A stretch of 15,233 bases of DNA from CTSoil-075 sp964292325 (GTDB lineage: Bacteria > Bacillota > Negativicutes > DSM-13327): NCBI GenBank assembly GCA_964292325.1, contig CAXYVG010000085.1:1-15233 (forward strand), read 5' to 3'. The translations under genes and the position numbers were made by a program. This document shows positions 7,439 to 14,895 of this stretch, in pieces; positions within the stretch are counted from its first letter, which is position 1; each line of letters starts with the position of its first letter. Under the pieces are notes generated by a model, which saw only the letters and a program-made list of their open reading frames with translations, was not told the DNA's origin and did not search any database.

Positions 7439-9528
7439 CATGATAATTGTCTTTCCAAAATACCGTTAACATCAAGAATGAGGCTTATTCCGCCATCCCC
7501 TAATATGGTACACCCAGCAATGCCTTGTACCTTTTTAATATACTTAGGAAGTGCTTTCACTACTACTTGCTGCTCTCCTACCAACTTGTCAACGAATAGA
7601 CAAGCTGCTTTTGAGTCGGTTTCAATCATCACGATAATTCCCTCACCAATATTTGTCACCGCATCTTTAATATTAAACATCTGATGAATTCTAAAGACGG
7701 GATAGCATTGTCCCCTAATCATAATCATGTCATTGCCATCTCCATCGCTAATGACATCTTTCTCATAAATTCTAAAGGATTCTCGAATAGAGGTAGTAGG
7801 AATCGTGTACCGAGCTTTGCCGACACCTACCTCGATGCCATCAATGATTGCCAGCGTCAGCGGAATCTTTACAAATATTTCGGTGCCCTTACCGAAAGCA
7901 CTTTCAATGGTAATGCTGCCACCAATTTTTTGAATATTCTTCATGACAACATCCATTCCTACGCCACGTCCAGAAAACTCTGTAACCTGCTCATTGGTGG
8001 AAAAGCCAGCAAGCAGAATATAGGAAAATACCTCTTTATCCGTAATCTCATTTTCGGGTTTATTGACAAGACCTCGTTCCTTGGCTTTGTTTAAAATCTT
8101 TTCTCGGCTAAGCCCCTTACCATCATCCCGAACAATGATCAAAACCTCGCCACCAGCATTCTTAGCTTCTAAGGTTATTTTACCCTTGGCAGGTTTGCCA
8201 GTTGCTATCCTATCCTCCTTGCTTTCTAGTCCATGATCCATAGAATTACGGATTAAATGCATTAAGGGATCGGAAAGATGATCAATAATATTTTTGTCCA
8301 CTTCAGTATTCTCGCCAATAATTTCCAGGTCAACCTCTTTATCAAGTCTTTTGCTCATGTCCCTTACGATTCTATTCATCTTGTGAAAGACCATTGACAC
8401 TGGCATCATTCGGATAGACATTACAATATCCTGTAATTCATCGGTAAGTTTTCTAAGTTGTCTAGCCGCCTTACTGAAACCATCCAGTTGAAGACCTGCC
8501 AGTTCTGGATTTTTGGTAACCATTGCTTCGGAAATTACGATCTCACCCACAATATCCATGAGCATATCCAATTTGGCAACAGAGACACTAATAATATTTT
8601 GCTGCCTGTTATTTGTATTTCCGTTATCCCCTTCTTTGTCTATTCCTGGGGATTCAGCCTGAGGAGTTTTATGTACTTCAGGTATATCTTCAAGTATGAT
8701 TTCTTTTCTCTGATATAGATTCTTGATTTCACCTGGATAATCATCAACTTGATTGATTTCCATCTTTCTTAAAAAAGCGGTCTGATTCAGTGTACTTTCT
8801 ACTTCTGCATAAGAAACAGATGTACTAAAACAAATTAAAAATCCTTTTTCCCTTATAACCTCAGCACTTTCAGCATTATCGATAACATCGGTGGGAATGT
8901 GGTACATTTCTGTAACGATATCTTTAAGATTATTGACTACCATATATGCTCGGATATTCTCCATTTGGCAATCTTCTTCAAAGAATACTTGTACACTATA
9001 TTTTATTGTCTCTTTGTCAGAAGGATTCTGGTAGGAACTGATGTAATACTTAGTATTTGTTCCATCTGGTGGAGAAGTAGAAACAGTCGCAGGCGTAGCA
9101 TTTTGCCCGTCATAAGAATTTTTCATTTGCTCTAACAACTTATTTATCTCAGCAATAAGATTATCAGATACTCCATCTGCTACATTCCCATTTTCAATTT
9201 TACCCATTTCATCTTTTATAAAATCAATCCCAGATAACACCAAATCAGATAGCCCTACAAAATCAATTTCAACATTTTCATTAGCTCTAATAAAGAAAAA
9301 TAAATCCTCCATCGAATGAGCTACCACTGCAATATTATTAAACAGCATCATGGCAGATGAACCTTTTATCGTATGCATGATCCTGAATATTTCGTTGATA
9401 GCTGCCATTTCAAACTTCTTATCTTTTTCACATTTGATAATAATTTCTTCAAGTTGTTCTATGAGTTGATTGCCTTCAAAAAGATACATTTCCAGCATCG
9501 GTTCTCTACCCATTCCATCACCAGCCAT
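7438..9528 (-). CDS. cheA: Chemotaxis histidine kinase CheA
   Basis: A 696-residue class II histidine kinase that phosphorylates CheY and CheB in response to receptor state. Domains in order: P1 phosphotransfer (about 10-135) with the phosphoacceptor His52 in IMHTIKGSSAM; a P2-like CheY/CheB-docking domain (about 173-265); a linker with PPDG- and Asn-rich stretches; P3 dimerisation (about 312-375); P4 kinase (about 378-555) with N box LIRNSMDHG (425-433), G1 DDGKG (468-472) and G2 GRGVGMDVV (520-528); P5 CheW-like receptor-coupling domain (about 556-694). All catalytic motifs are intact. An ATG at 9534 is possible, but I prefer 9528 because the GGGGGT Shine-Dalgarno is then 6 nt away, not adjacent. 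Co-transcribed downstream of cheY. Confidence 0.97.
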   Translation of the reverse strand: MAGDGMGREPMLEMYLFEGNQLIEQLEEIIIKCEKDKKFEMAAINEIFRIMHTIKGSSAMMLFNNIAVVAHSMEDLFFFIRANENVEIDFVGLSDLVLSGIDFIKDEMGKIENGNVADGVSDNLIAEINKLLEQMKNSYDGQNATPATVSTSPPDGTNTKYYISSYQNPSDKETIKYSVQVFFEEDCQMENIRAYMVVNNLKDIVTEMYHIPTDVIDNAESAEVIREKGFLICFSTSVSYAEVESTLNQTAFLRKMEINQVDDYPGEIKNLYQRKEIILEDIPEVHKTPQAESPGIDKEGDNGNTNNRQQNIISVSVAKLDMLMDIVGEIVISEAMVTKNPELAGLQLDGFSKAARQLRKLTDELQDIVMSIRMMPVSMVFHKMNRIVRDMSKRLDKEVDLEIIGENTEVDKNIIDHLSDPLMHLIRNSMDHGLESKEDRIATGKPAKGKITLEAKNAGGEVLIIVRDDGKGLSREKILNKAKERGLVNKPENEITDKEVFSYILLAGFSTNEQVTEFSGRGVGMDVVMKNIQKIGGSITIESAFGKGTEIFVKIPLTLAIIDGIEVGVGKARYTIPTTSIRESFRIYEKDVISDGDGNDMIMIRGQCYPVFRIHQMFNIKDAVTNIGEGIIVMIETDSKAACLFVDKLVGEQQVVVKALPKYIKKVQGIAGCTILGDGGISLILDVNGILERQLS

Positions 9529-9572
9529 AATCATACCCCCTTTCTCACTAACATTTAAATTACATCTATAGC

Positions 9573-9666
9573 AAAAGTACTAAATAATTGCATAAGCAGT
9601 GATTAAATACCAATGACGAAGCATTCATAATAGCATCGCCATTGGAACGAATTGTTTAGTGCTTTT
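9573..9666. repeat. 94-bp nested inverted repeat between cheY and cheA
   Basis: Outer arms 9573-9589 (AAAAGTACTAAATAATT) and 9650-9666 (AATTGTTTAGTGCTTTT) pair at 15 of 17 positions. The other two would be G-U pairs in a plus-strand RNA and A-C mismatches in the operon (minus-strand) mRNA. Inside is a second stem, CCAATG (9610-9615) with CATTGG (9640-9645), continued by CGA/TCG after one mismatch. It fills most of the 139-nt gap. It could be a small MITE-like element or a structured leader of cheA. No internal promoter for cheA was convincing. Confidence 0.6.
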
Positions 9667-9673
9667 TATAAAA

Positions 9674-10027
9674 TTACAGTTTATTTAATACTTTTATAAC
9701 CTTTTCCTCTGTAAAAGGTTTGACGATAAAGTCCCTTGCTCCAGCCATTATTGCATCCCTAATCAGTTTTTCCTGCCCCATAGCGCTTACCATAACCACC
9801 TTGCAGTTTTTGTCAATTTCTTTTATTTTCTTTAATGCGGTAATACCATCTACCTCAGGCATCGTAATATCCATTGTTACAATATCAGGGCTAAGTTGCT
9901 GATATTTTTCCACCGCAACAGCACCATTTTCAGCTTCGCCAATTACTGTAAATCCATTTTTTTCAAGCATTATTTTTAAATTGAGCCTGATAAACATCGC
10001 ATCATCAACAATTAATATCCTTTTCAT
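9674..10027 (-). CDS. cheY: Single-domain response regulator CheY
   Basis: A 117-residue stand-alone receiver domain, the expected CheA phosphoryl acceptor that conveys the signal to the flagellar switch or another output. Catalytic residues are all present: acidic pair Asp8-Asp9 (ILIVDDAMFIR), phosphoacceptor Asp53 (VTMDITMPE), Ser81 (MVSAMGQ) and Lys103 (FIVKPFTEEK). No output domain follows. The sequence is typical of Firmicute CheY proteins encoded near cheA. The ATG at 10027 lies 23 nt inside the end of the tetR-family gene in another frame, with an AGGTG about 8 nt upstream, so translation is likely coupled to the regulator. A generic stand-alone receiver is the alternative, but the position directly before cheA supports CheY. 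Confidence 0.93.
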   Translation of the reverse strand: MKRILIVDDAMFIRLNLKIMLEKNGFTVIGEAENGAVAVEKYQQLSPDIVTMDITMPEVDGITALKKIKEIDKNCKVVMVSAMGQEKLIRDAIMAGARDFIVKPFTEEKVIKVLNKL

Positions 10028-10631
10028 TCACATCAACACCTTTTTTTATATGCTCACAGTCTAAAATAGTTTCAACTGCCTTTACGATTCGATCTTTCAA
10101 ATCGAAAATACAACCCCCCATTTGCCATATATATGTGATGGACCATATAGCTCCAAATAGTGCATCCGTCAGAGCTTGCTTATCTATAGTGATCGAAAAA
10201 CCTTCGTTATTCTCATCTTGACTAACAAGATTAAATATTGTTTTTAATCTTTCATCTACTATATCATTCATTTTTTTATGTAAATCAGTATCATATCGGA
10301 ACATATCAAAAGAGAACATTGCAGTCGTAATCTGAGGATAATTTTGGTAATACTCGCCATATGAGCGAGCAAAGTATAAAATCCCTTCTCTGGCTCCCAT
10401 TTTATTATCTAGCATGGTATTTTTGATTAACTCGTCAAAACTCGCACACCTCTCTAATATCGCCATCACGATATCCTTCTTACTACCAAACTGCTTATAG
10501 ATCGCAGGTTCCGTTATATTTTGTCTTCTGGCAATTTCCTTAGTCGTAAGCCCATTGATTCCCGCCTCATTAAATAAATCAATTGCCGTAATAATTATTT
10601 TTTCTTTGCGTTTTAAAACTTCATTATACAT
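10005..10631 (-). CDS. TetR/AcrR-family transcriptional regulator heading the chemotaxis operon
   Basis: A 208-residue one-component repressor-type protein. The N-terminal DNA-binding domain is classical: helix 1 KEKIIITAIDLFNEAGINGL (9-28), then the helix-turn-helix TTKEIARRQNITEPAIYKQF (29-48) and the KKDIV helix start (51-55). The C-terminal ligand-binding and dimerisation part (about 70-200) is helical, unlike any subfamily I can name, and ends in a Cys-containing tail. The ATG at 10631 has AGAGGT 6 nt upstream. The gene is first in the unit and overlaps cheY by 23 nt. Its promoter carries a perfect palindrome over the predicted start site, so autorepression, and hence repression of the che genes behind it, is likely. 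The inducer is unknown. Confidence 0.93.
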   Translation of the reverse strand: MYNEVLKRKEKIIITAIDLFNEAGINGLTTKEIARRQNITEPAIYKQFGSKKDIVMAILERCASFDELIKNTMLDNKMGAREGILYFARSYGEYYQNYPQITTAMFSFDMFRYDTDLHKKMNDIVDERLKTIFNLVSQDENNEGFSITIDKQALTDALFGAIWSITYIWQMGGCIFDLKDRIVKAVETILDCEHIKKGVDVNEKDINC

Positions 10632-10645
10632 ATATATACCTCTTG

Positions 10646-10698
10646 TATAGTTAGTCCTAACTAACTATAAATATACAAAATAATACACTATTTGTCAA
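10646..10698 (-). promoter_or_regulatory. Promoter and palindromic operator of the tetR-che operon
   Basis: On the minus strand a consensus -35 TTGACA (10698-10693), a 17-bp spacer and a -10 TATATT (10675-10670) give a strong sigma-A promoter with a start near 10663. Directly after the -10 lies a perfect inverted repeat, TATAGTTAG (10646-10654) and CTAACTATA (10661-10669) around TCCTAA. A repressor bound there would block RNA polymerase. TTAGT/ACTAA half-sites like these are common for TetR-family operators, so the downstream TetR protein is the obvious ligand; binding itself is inferred. Confidence 0.82.
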
Positions 10699-10827
10699 TT
10701 ATTTTTATTTCAAAATTTACATATTTTTTAGATTATTTTAACAATTTTTAAAATTATAGAGGAGTTATTCTACATAATGCAAACCAAAAGCTGCCTTATC
10801 ATCAATGATTATATATTATCTTATATA

Positions 10828-10864
10828 AAATGGCATTATTTGTTTATAACAAATAATGCCATTT
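10828..10864 (-). terminator. Intrinsic terminator of the porin-kinase unit
   Basis: A perfect 17-bp stem (10828-10844 with 10848-10864) and a 3-nt loop lie 23 bp after the kinase stop codon. On the minus strand the stem is followed by TTTTATAT, a usable U-tract. It isolates the kinase transcript from the tetR promoter located about 130 bp further on. On the plus strand no U-run follows, so it works in one direction. Confidence 0.9.
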
Positions 10865-10886
10865 ACAGTATCAAAATTGAATGTAC

Positions 10887-13580
10887 TTAAAGCGTATTGC
10901 TATTTACTTTAAATTTGATCAAAAACACAGTACCTTCTGAACTACTACTCACGTCTATAGTTGCCCCATGTCTCGTCACTATACCATAACAAACAACTAG
11001 CCCCAGGCCCGTGCCATTATCTTTCGTCGTTAAAAAAGGTGTACCTAGTTTTTCAATCATTTCTTGCGGAATACCTGATCCCTCATCTCGAACAGATAAC
11101 ACTACTTCTTCCCCTTTACAGGCGGTAGTAATCCACAGTGTTTCCCCACCATTTACCATAGCCTCTAAACCATTCCGACATAAATTTAAAATTAGCTGAC
11201 GAATTTCACTATCATTTAATAAGATCATGGGGACTTGATTCATCGTAAATACAATCTTCTTACCTAGCTTTGATGCATCAGCCTGCAAAAGAGGTTGTAA
11301 TGAATTTAAAATTTCATTCAGATCTTGAAACTTAAACTCTGGTGTTTTCAGACGAGCTACCAACAAATATTCACTGAGAATTTCATTAGCACGATCCAAT
11401 TCACTAAGCATCAACGTATAATAATCCTTATATTTCGCATTATATTCTTTCACGGATAATAGTTGAAGAAATCCGCGTACTGTCGTCATTGGATTTCGAA
11501 TCTCATGGGCAATACCTGCCGCCATTTGTCCAATCAGTTTTAGTCGATCGAGTCGCACCATTTCGTTTTCCATATTCTTCTGATCCGTAATATCTTTATT
11601 CATTTCTAAAATTCCCACTGGTTTACCATTCACATCTTTTTTAAGCAACCAGCAACTTCTGACAACAATTAAACCACCATCTCGTTTGGTTTGAACCAAT
11701 TCGCCCATCCATCGTCCATGCTCCATCAGTTCTTCATTGATTTCTTGCCGCGATTGTGGAAGCTGAGTATGTAGTAATACGGAAGCAATTTCACCTACAG
11801 CCTCTTCCTTCGTCCAGTTATATCCGAGCTCCGCACCATGATTCCAAAAAATAATCACTCCATCTAAATTAAGCTCAAAAGTATAATCTGGATCAAGATC
11901 CAACAACCTGACCTGTTCCTTCAGCATTTTCGTATATTCCTGGATTTTTTCTTGCTGTTGCCGCCGTTCTTGAATGTTACGGATAAAAACAGATAATCCC
12001 TCTTGTGAAGGATAAGCGTTGACCTCCACCCATTGATATATTATTTCTGAAAATATTTCAAACTGTACTGGCCTATTATTGCTTACTGCTTCTTTATATT
12101 CTCGATAGGCTACCGTTTCTTTTAATTGAGGAACCTCATCCCATAATACGTTACCAAGCAATTGTTCTTGTGACTTTTGCAATAAACCTTCAGCAGCTTG
12201 ATTCACATAAGTAAACCGAGCTTCACTATCTAATGCAAAAAAACTATCTTGAATGCTTTCTAAGATATGAGTGATCTTATTATTGCTATATGTAAGTTCC
12301 ACAGACAGTTTCTCTAACGTTGTATATGCTCTTGAAAACCTCGTTGATAAAGCAAGAGCCTGAAAGAAAATAAATACAAACAACCCTAGTGGCATCATGT
12401 CGCCAGTACAAATCATATCTTTGCTAAAAAGTATATCGTTAATCGCAGTGCCTAGGATGATAAACCCGCCCAAAACAAAACTACTTGCGCCCTCTTTCCC
12501 CTCTCGCAAGGCTTTAAACATCAATATTCCAACATAAAGGCAAGCGAGTAATGTAATACCATGATAAAACGGTAATGTGCCCGCAAAATATTTGACTGGT
12601 GAGAAAATAACCTGACCACTACAGAGCAAACTTACTACTTTAAAAAAGTTCACGATTTGACGTGGTGCACCATAACCATATAGATGATAGATCAATTCAA
12701 TAAAAACAGGCACCGCTAAATAATAAGATAAATATTCTATTTTTAATAATATTTCCCAGTCCAAACTAGGAAAAATAGACAGTAGTGTCATTTCCCCAAT
12801 AACCATCGTCCGGATGGCTATTAATAAGCAAAATAGACCAAAATAGAATACTGATTTATCAGTCCGTCGTAGTAAATAAAGTCCAAAATGATAGACCGTC
12901 ATAATAAAAAAAATGCCGACTAAAAAAAATTGAATACCTAGCTTTCCTTCTCGTACCTTATGAACTGTTTCATCCGGTCCAATCGCCAGACTCGATTTAA
13001 TACCACCTTTATCATGAGCAAAATTAGATACCTGAATCAATAAGTCAATATCCTGTTTGTCTGCATAAAAACTCACAATCTGTGGTAAATACCTCGGACT
13101 GCTTTCTCTAGATTCAGCTCCAACAATCCCGACGGAACGCAGTAGTTTGCCATTTACATATAAGTTATAAGCAGTTGCTACCTCAGGTAGCATAATGGCC
13201 AGATACCTGCCTGATTCATACAGTTTAATATGTAACCGATAGGTAGCATATCCTTCACCCGTAGGGCAGTTCGCTAATTTATAATAATTCCACTTACCAG
13301 GCACAGTAGCAAAATCTACCGACGATGGATTCTTCTGATCGATAAAATCCGTGGGTTCCAGCAATTGGTTCCAATAAAATTCCCACTCACCATCTAATTT
13401 AATAAGATCATGCCTCGTAAAATTACAATCCGATAAATCCAATACACCATTCACTGCTTGCGGAGATTTATTTATCATACTACCGTAGTAGAAATAGCTA
13501 TACAAAACGCTGACTATAATAAGTACACTAATCGTGGTCAGCCACAATTGTTTTTTAGCCATAAAATTCGATATAGACAT
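10887..13580 (-). CDS. Membrane sensor histidine kinase, 7TMR-DISM type with two PAS domains
   Basis: An 897-residue kinase. An N-terminal membrane anchor (about 11-31) is followed by an extracytoplasmic beta-rich, sugar-binding-like domain (about 45-205; landmarks LDGEWEFYWNQLL, YATYRLHI, YNLYVNGKLL) and seven hydrophobic segments (about 213-412) as in 7TMR-DISM receptors. Two PAS domains (about 435-540 and 560-670) lead to HisKA with His692 in GIAHEIRNPMTTVRGFLQLL, then HATPase with N box LNLCRNGLEAM (near 798-806), G1 DEGSGIP (832) and G2 GTGLGL (856-861). The H-box resembles sporulation phosphorelay kinases (KinA-E type), so Spo0F or a similar partner is possible. No response regulator is adjacent. 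The ATG at 13580 has AGGAGG 7 nt upstream. It lies 64 nt after the porin gene, probably the same transcript. The extracellular domain suggests a carbohydrate-like or small-molecule ligand (inference). Confidence 0.9.
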   Translation of the reverse strand: MSISNFMAKKQLWLTTISVLIIVSVLYSYFYYGSMINKSPQAVNGVLDLSDCNFTRHDLIKLDGEWEFYWNQLLEPTDFIDQKNPSSVDFATVPGKWNYYKLANCPTGEGYATYRLHIKLYESGRYLAIMLPEVATAYNLYVNGKLLRSVGIVGAESRESSPRYLPQIVSFYADKQDIDLLIQVSNFAHDKGGIKSSLAIGPDETVHKVREGKLGIQFFLVGIFFIMTVYHFGLYLLRRTDKSVFYFGLFCLLIAIRTMVIGEMTLLSIFPSLDWEILLKIEYLSYYLAVPVFIELIYHLYGYGAPRQIVNFFKVVSLLCSGQVIFSPVKYFAGTLPFYHGITLLACLYVGILMFKALREGKEGASSFVLGGFIILGTAINDILFSKDMICTGDMMPLGLFVFIFFQALALSTRFSRAYTTLEKLSVELTYSNNKITHILESIQDSFFALDSEARFTYVNQAAEGLLQKSQEQLLGNVLWDEVPQLKETVAYREYKEAVSNNRPVQFEIFSEIIYQWVEVNAYPSQEGLSVFIRNIQERRQQQEKIQEYTKMLKEQVRLLDLDPDYTFELNLDGVIIFWNHGAELGYNWTKEEAVGEIASVLLHTQLPQSRQEINEELMEHGRWMGELVQTKRDGGLIVVRSCWLLKKDVNGKPVGILEMNKDITDQKNMENEMVRLDRLKLIGQMAAGIAHEIRNPMTTVRGFLQLLSVKEYNAKYKDYYTLMLSELDRANEILSEYLLVARLKTPEFKFQDLNEILNSLQPLLQADASKLGKKIVFTMNQVPMILLNDSEIRQLILNLCRNGLEAMVNGGETLWITTACKGEEVVLSVRDEGSGIPQEMIEKLGTPFLTTKDNGTGLGLVVCYGIVTRHGATIDVSSSSEGTVFLIKFKVNSNTL

Positions 13581-13644
13581 ATCATGTCCTCCTCAACAGT
13601 TACTCAACATTCCCACTTTACCATCAAGCAATTGTTGTGTGAGC

Positions 13645-14658
13645 TTAGAACTTCGTCATTACTGCTATACGAAACTGATTTGCAGCATTGTTCATATTAC
13701 CTTTTTCATAATAATCGCTAACTTCCAGCGATGTTTTGCTATTCATTTGATAGCGATAATAGATTGCCACCCCTTGCCATGTCGTATTCCCCGCCCAACG
13801 GGCAAAATCAGGTGCACCCCAGTTTCTAAATAGTCCCGAATTGGTACCTTGTCTAAAATAATTAATACTATAGCTACTCTTGTTATCCATTTTATGAGAT
13901 ATCCCAATGCCAAGTCCACTATTATATTGATCAGCATTTGAATAGCCAAATTCCGTATACGCTATGGTTTTAGCATCGAGGTAGTAACTAGCAAATAGAG
14001 AATAGGTATTGAGTACATCCTTATGAGGTGGATATAGCTTCGCCATTCTAGATGAATCTTGATCAATCGTAGCAATTTGTCGATAGGTTCCGCCAATGCT
14101 CAAACGCTGACTTACTTTGTGATCCATCTGCAATCCATAAAGATTCGCCTCTATTTTTTTTAGCGGTTGAAACAAACCACTACCAAGTCGTCCACCAATT
14201 AGCTTTAATGAATTATTACCCATTTTCCATATTGCTGTCAAGCCTGTCAATTGATTATTTTCGCCAACAGCATCGATGAGAGTACCTAATACCAAATTTT
14301 CTTGTCCTAACACCACATCTTGTCGACCTAATTTGAGAGTACCATTCTTGTATTTCCAATTGATTCCCCAACGATCAAAAGCGCCATCCGTGTCATATAA
14401 ACCATTATTAGATCCTTTGCCAGCTGCCTGTTCTATTGCTAAACGACTATACAAACTTATATTTTCAGTCACAGGCACGTTTTCATTTAACCGTATACGT
14501 GTAATCGTAAAGGTACCTTTAGCTGGTGAGTCCGTATCACCACTGCGATTTTGTATCCGTATCCGAATATCACCATCGATTTCTACCGGTGCTGCCAATA
14601 CATGAGTCCCTACAGATACTATAGCACTTACAATCGCTATCATCAGCTTTATTTTCAA
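13645..14658 (-). CDS. Outer-membrane beta-barrel porin
   Basis: A 337-residue exported protein. The N terminus MKIKLMIAIVSAIVSVGTHV followed by LAA is a Sec signal peptide with likely cleavage near residue 22-23. The mature part is rich in alternating amphipathic strands (DGDIRIRIQNRS, GTFTITRIRLNENV, NISLYSRLAIEQA, GTLKLGRQDVVLG) and ends FRIAVMTKF; the terminal Phe is the usual BAM recognition signal. No SLH domain is present. The start is a TTG at 14658: GAGGG lies 7 nt upstream, and only this start supplies the positively charged n-region. The ATG at 14643 would remove it. The protein probably forms a diffusion channel in the outer membrane; the substrate is unknown. The downstream kinase gene may share its promoter. 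The exact porin family is not recognised with certainty. Confidence 0.85.
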   Translation of the reverse strand: MKIKLMIAIVSAIVSVGTHVLAAPVEIDGDIRIRIQNRSGDTDSPAKGTFTITRIRLNENVPVTENISLYSRLAIEQAAGKGSNNGLYDTDGAFDRWGINWKYKNGTLKLGRQDVVLGQENLVLGTLIDAVGENNQLTGLTAIWKMGNNSLKLIGGRLGSGLFQPLKKIEANLYGLQMDHKVSQRLSIGGTYRQIATIDQDSSRMAKLYPPHKDVLNTYSLFASYYLDAKTIAYTEFGYSNADQYNSGLGIGISHKMDNKSSYSINYFRQGTNSGLFRNWGAPDFARWAGNTTWQGVAIYYRYQMNSKTSLEVSDYYEKGNMNNAANQFRIAVMTKF

Positions 14659-14829
14659 TGAATTCCCTCAACTTTCCTACTTATAATTACAAATTTCTAC
14701 ATATTTTTCACTATTCAGCATTTGGTTAAAAAATCCTTCTTTATATGTTTCTTAGTATAGAATTAAGACTTTTGTCCTAGTAGTAGAATATAGAATATAG
14801 ATTGCTACCAATCTTAAATAGAAGTAGGC
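14659..14829. other. AT-rich porin upstream region
   Basis: The divergent gap between the porin gene and the exonuclease promoter should contain the porin promoter. I see a TATACT hexamer on the minus strand near 14760-14755 but no good -35 at the right distance. A short direct repeat, TAGAATA twice with a one-helical-turn-scale spacing, lies near 14784-14797. No ORF or strong hairpin was found. Confidence 0.4.
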
Positions 14830-14858
14830 TTGGCAATCCATTTTTTGTTTGTTATAAT
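14830..14858 (+). promoter_or_regulatory. Sigma-A promoter of exonuclease III gene
   Basis: -35 TTGGCA (14830-14835), a 17-bp spacer and a perfect -10 TATAAT (14853-14858). The predicted start is near 14865, about 30 nt before the ATG at 14896. The -10 lies inside a 15-bp palindrome, TTGTTAT-A-ATAACAA (14849-14863), which could be incidental or an operator. Confidence 0.8.
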
Positions 14859-14895
14859 AACAAGCAAAATACAAGAGGAATAAAGGTTATATCAT

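Noticed and set aside
7684..8094. Plus-strand ORF of 136 codons inside cheA
   Set aside because: It is fully contained in the antisense of a conserved kinase domain and has no recognisable protein features.
9573..9666. Intrinsic terminator of cheY
   Set aside because: On the coding strand the stem has two A-C mismatches and a large interior, and no U-run follows it, so termination before cheA is unlikely.
10777..10890. Plus-strand 37-codon ORF (starts MQTKSCLIIN) with GAGGAG 12 nt upstream
   Set aside because: It runs through the perfect terminator stem of the kinase gene and ends in the kinase 3' end. The spacing is long, the upstream promoter match is weak and the composition is what random AT-rich sequence gives.
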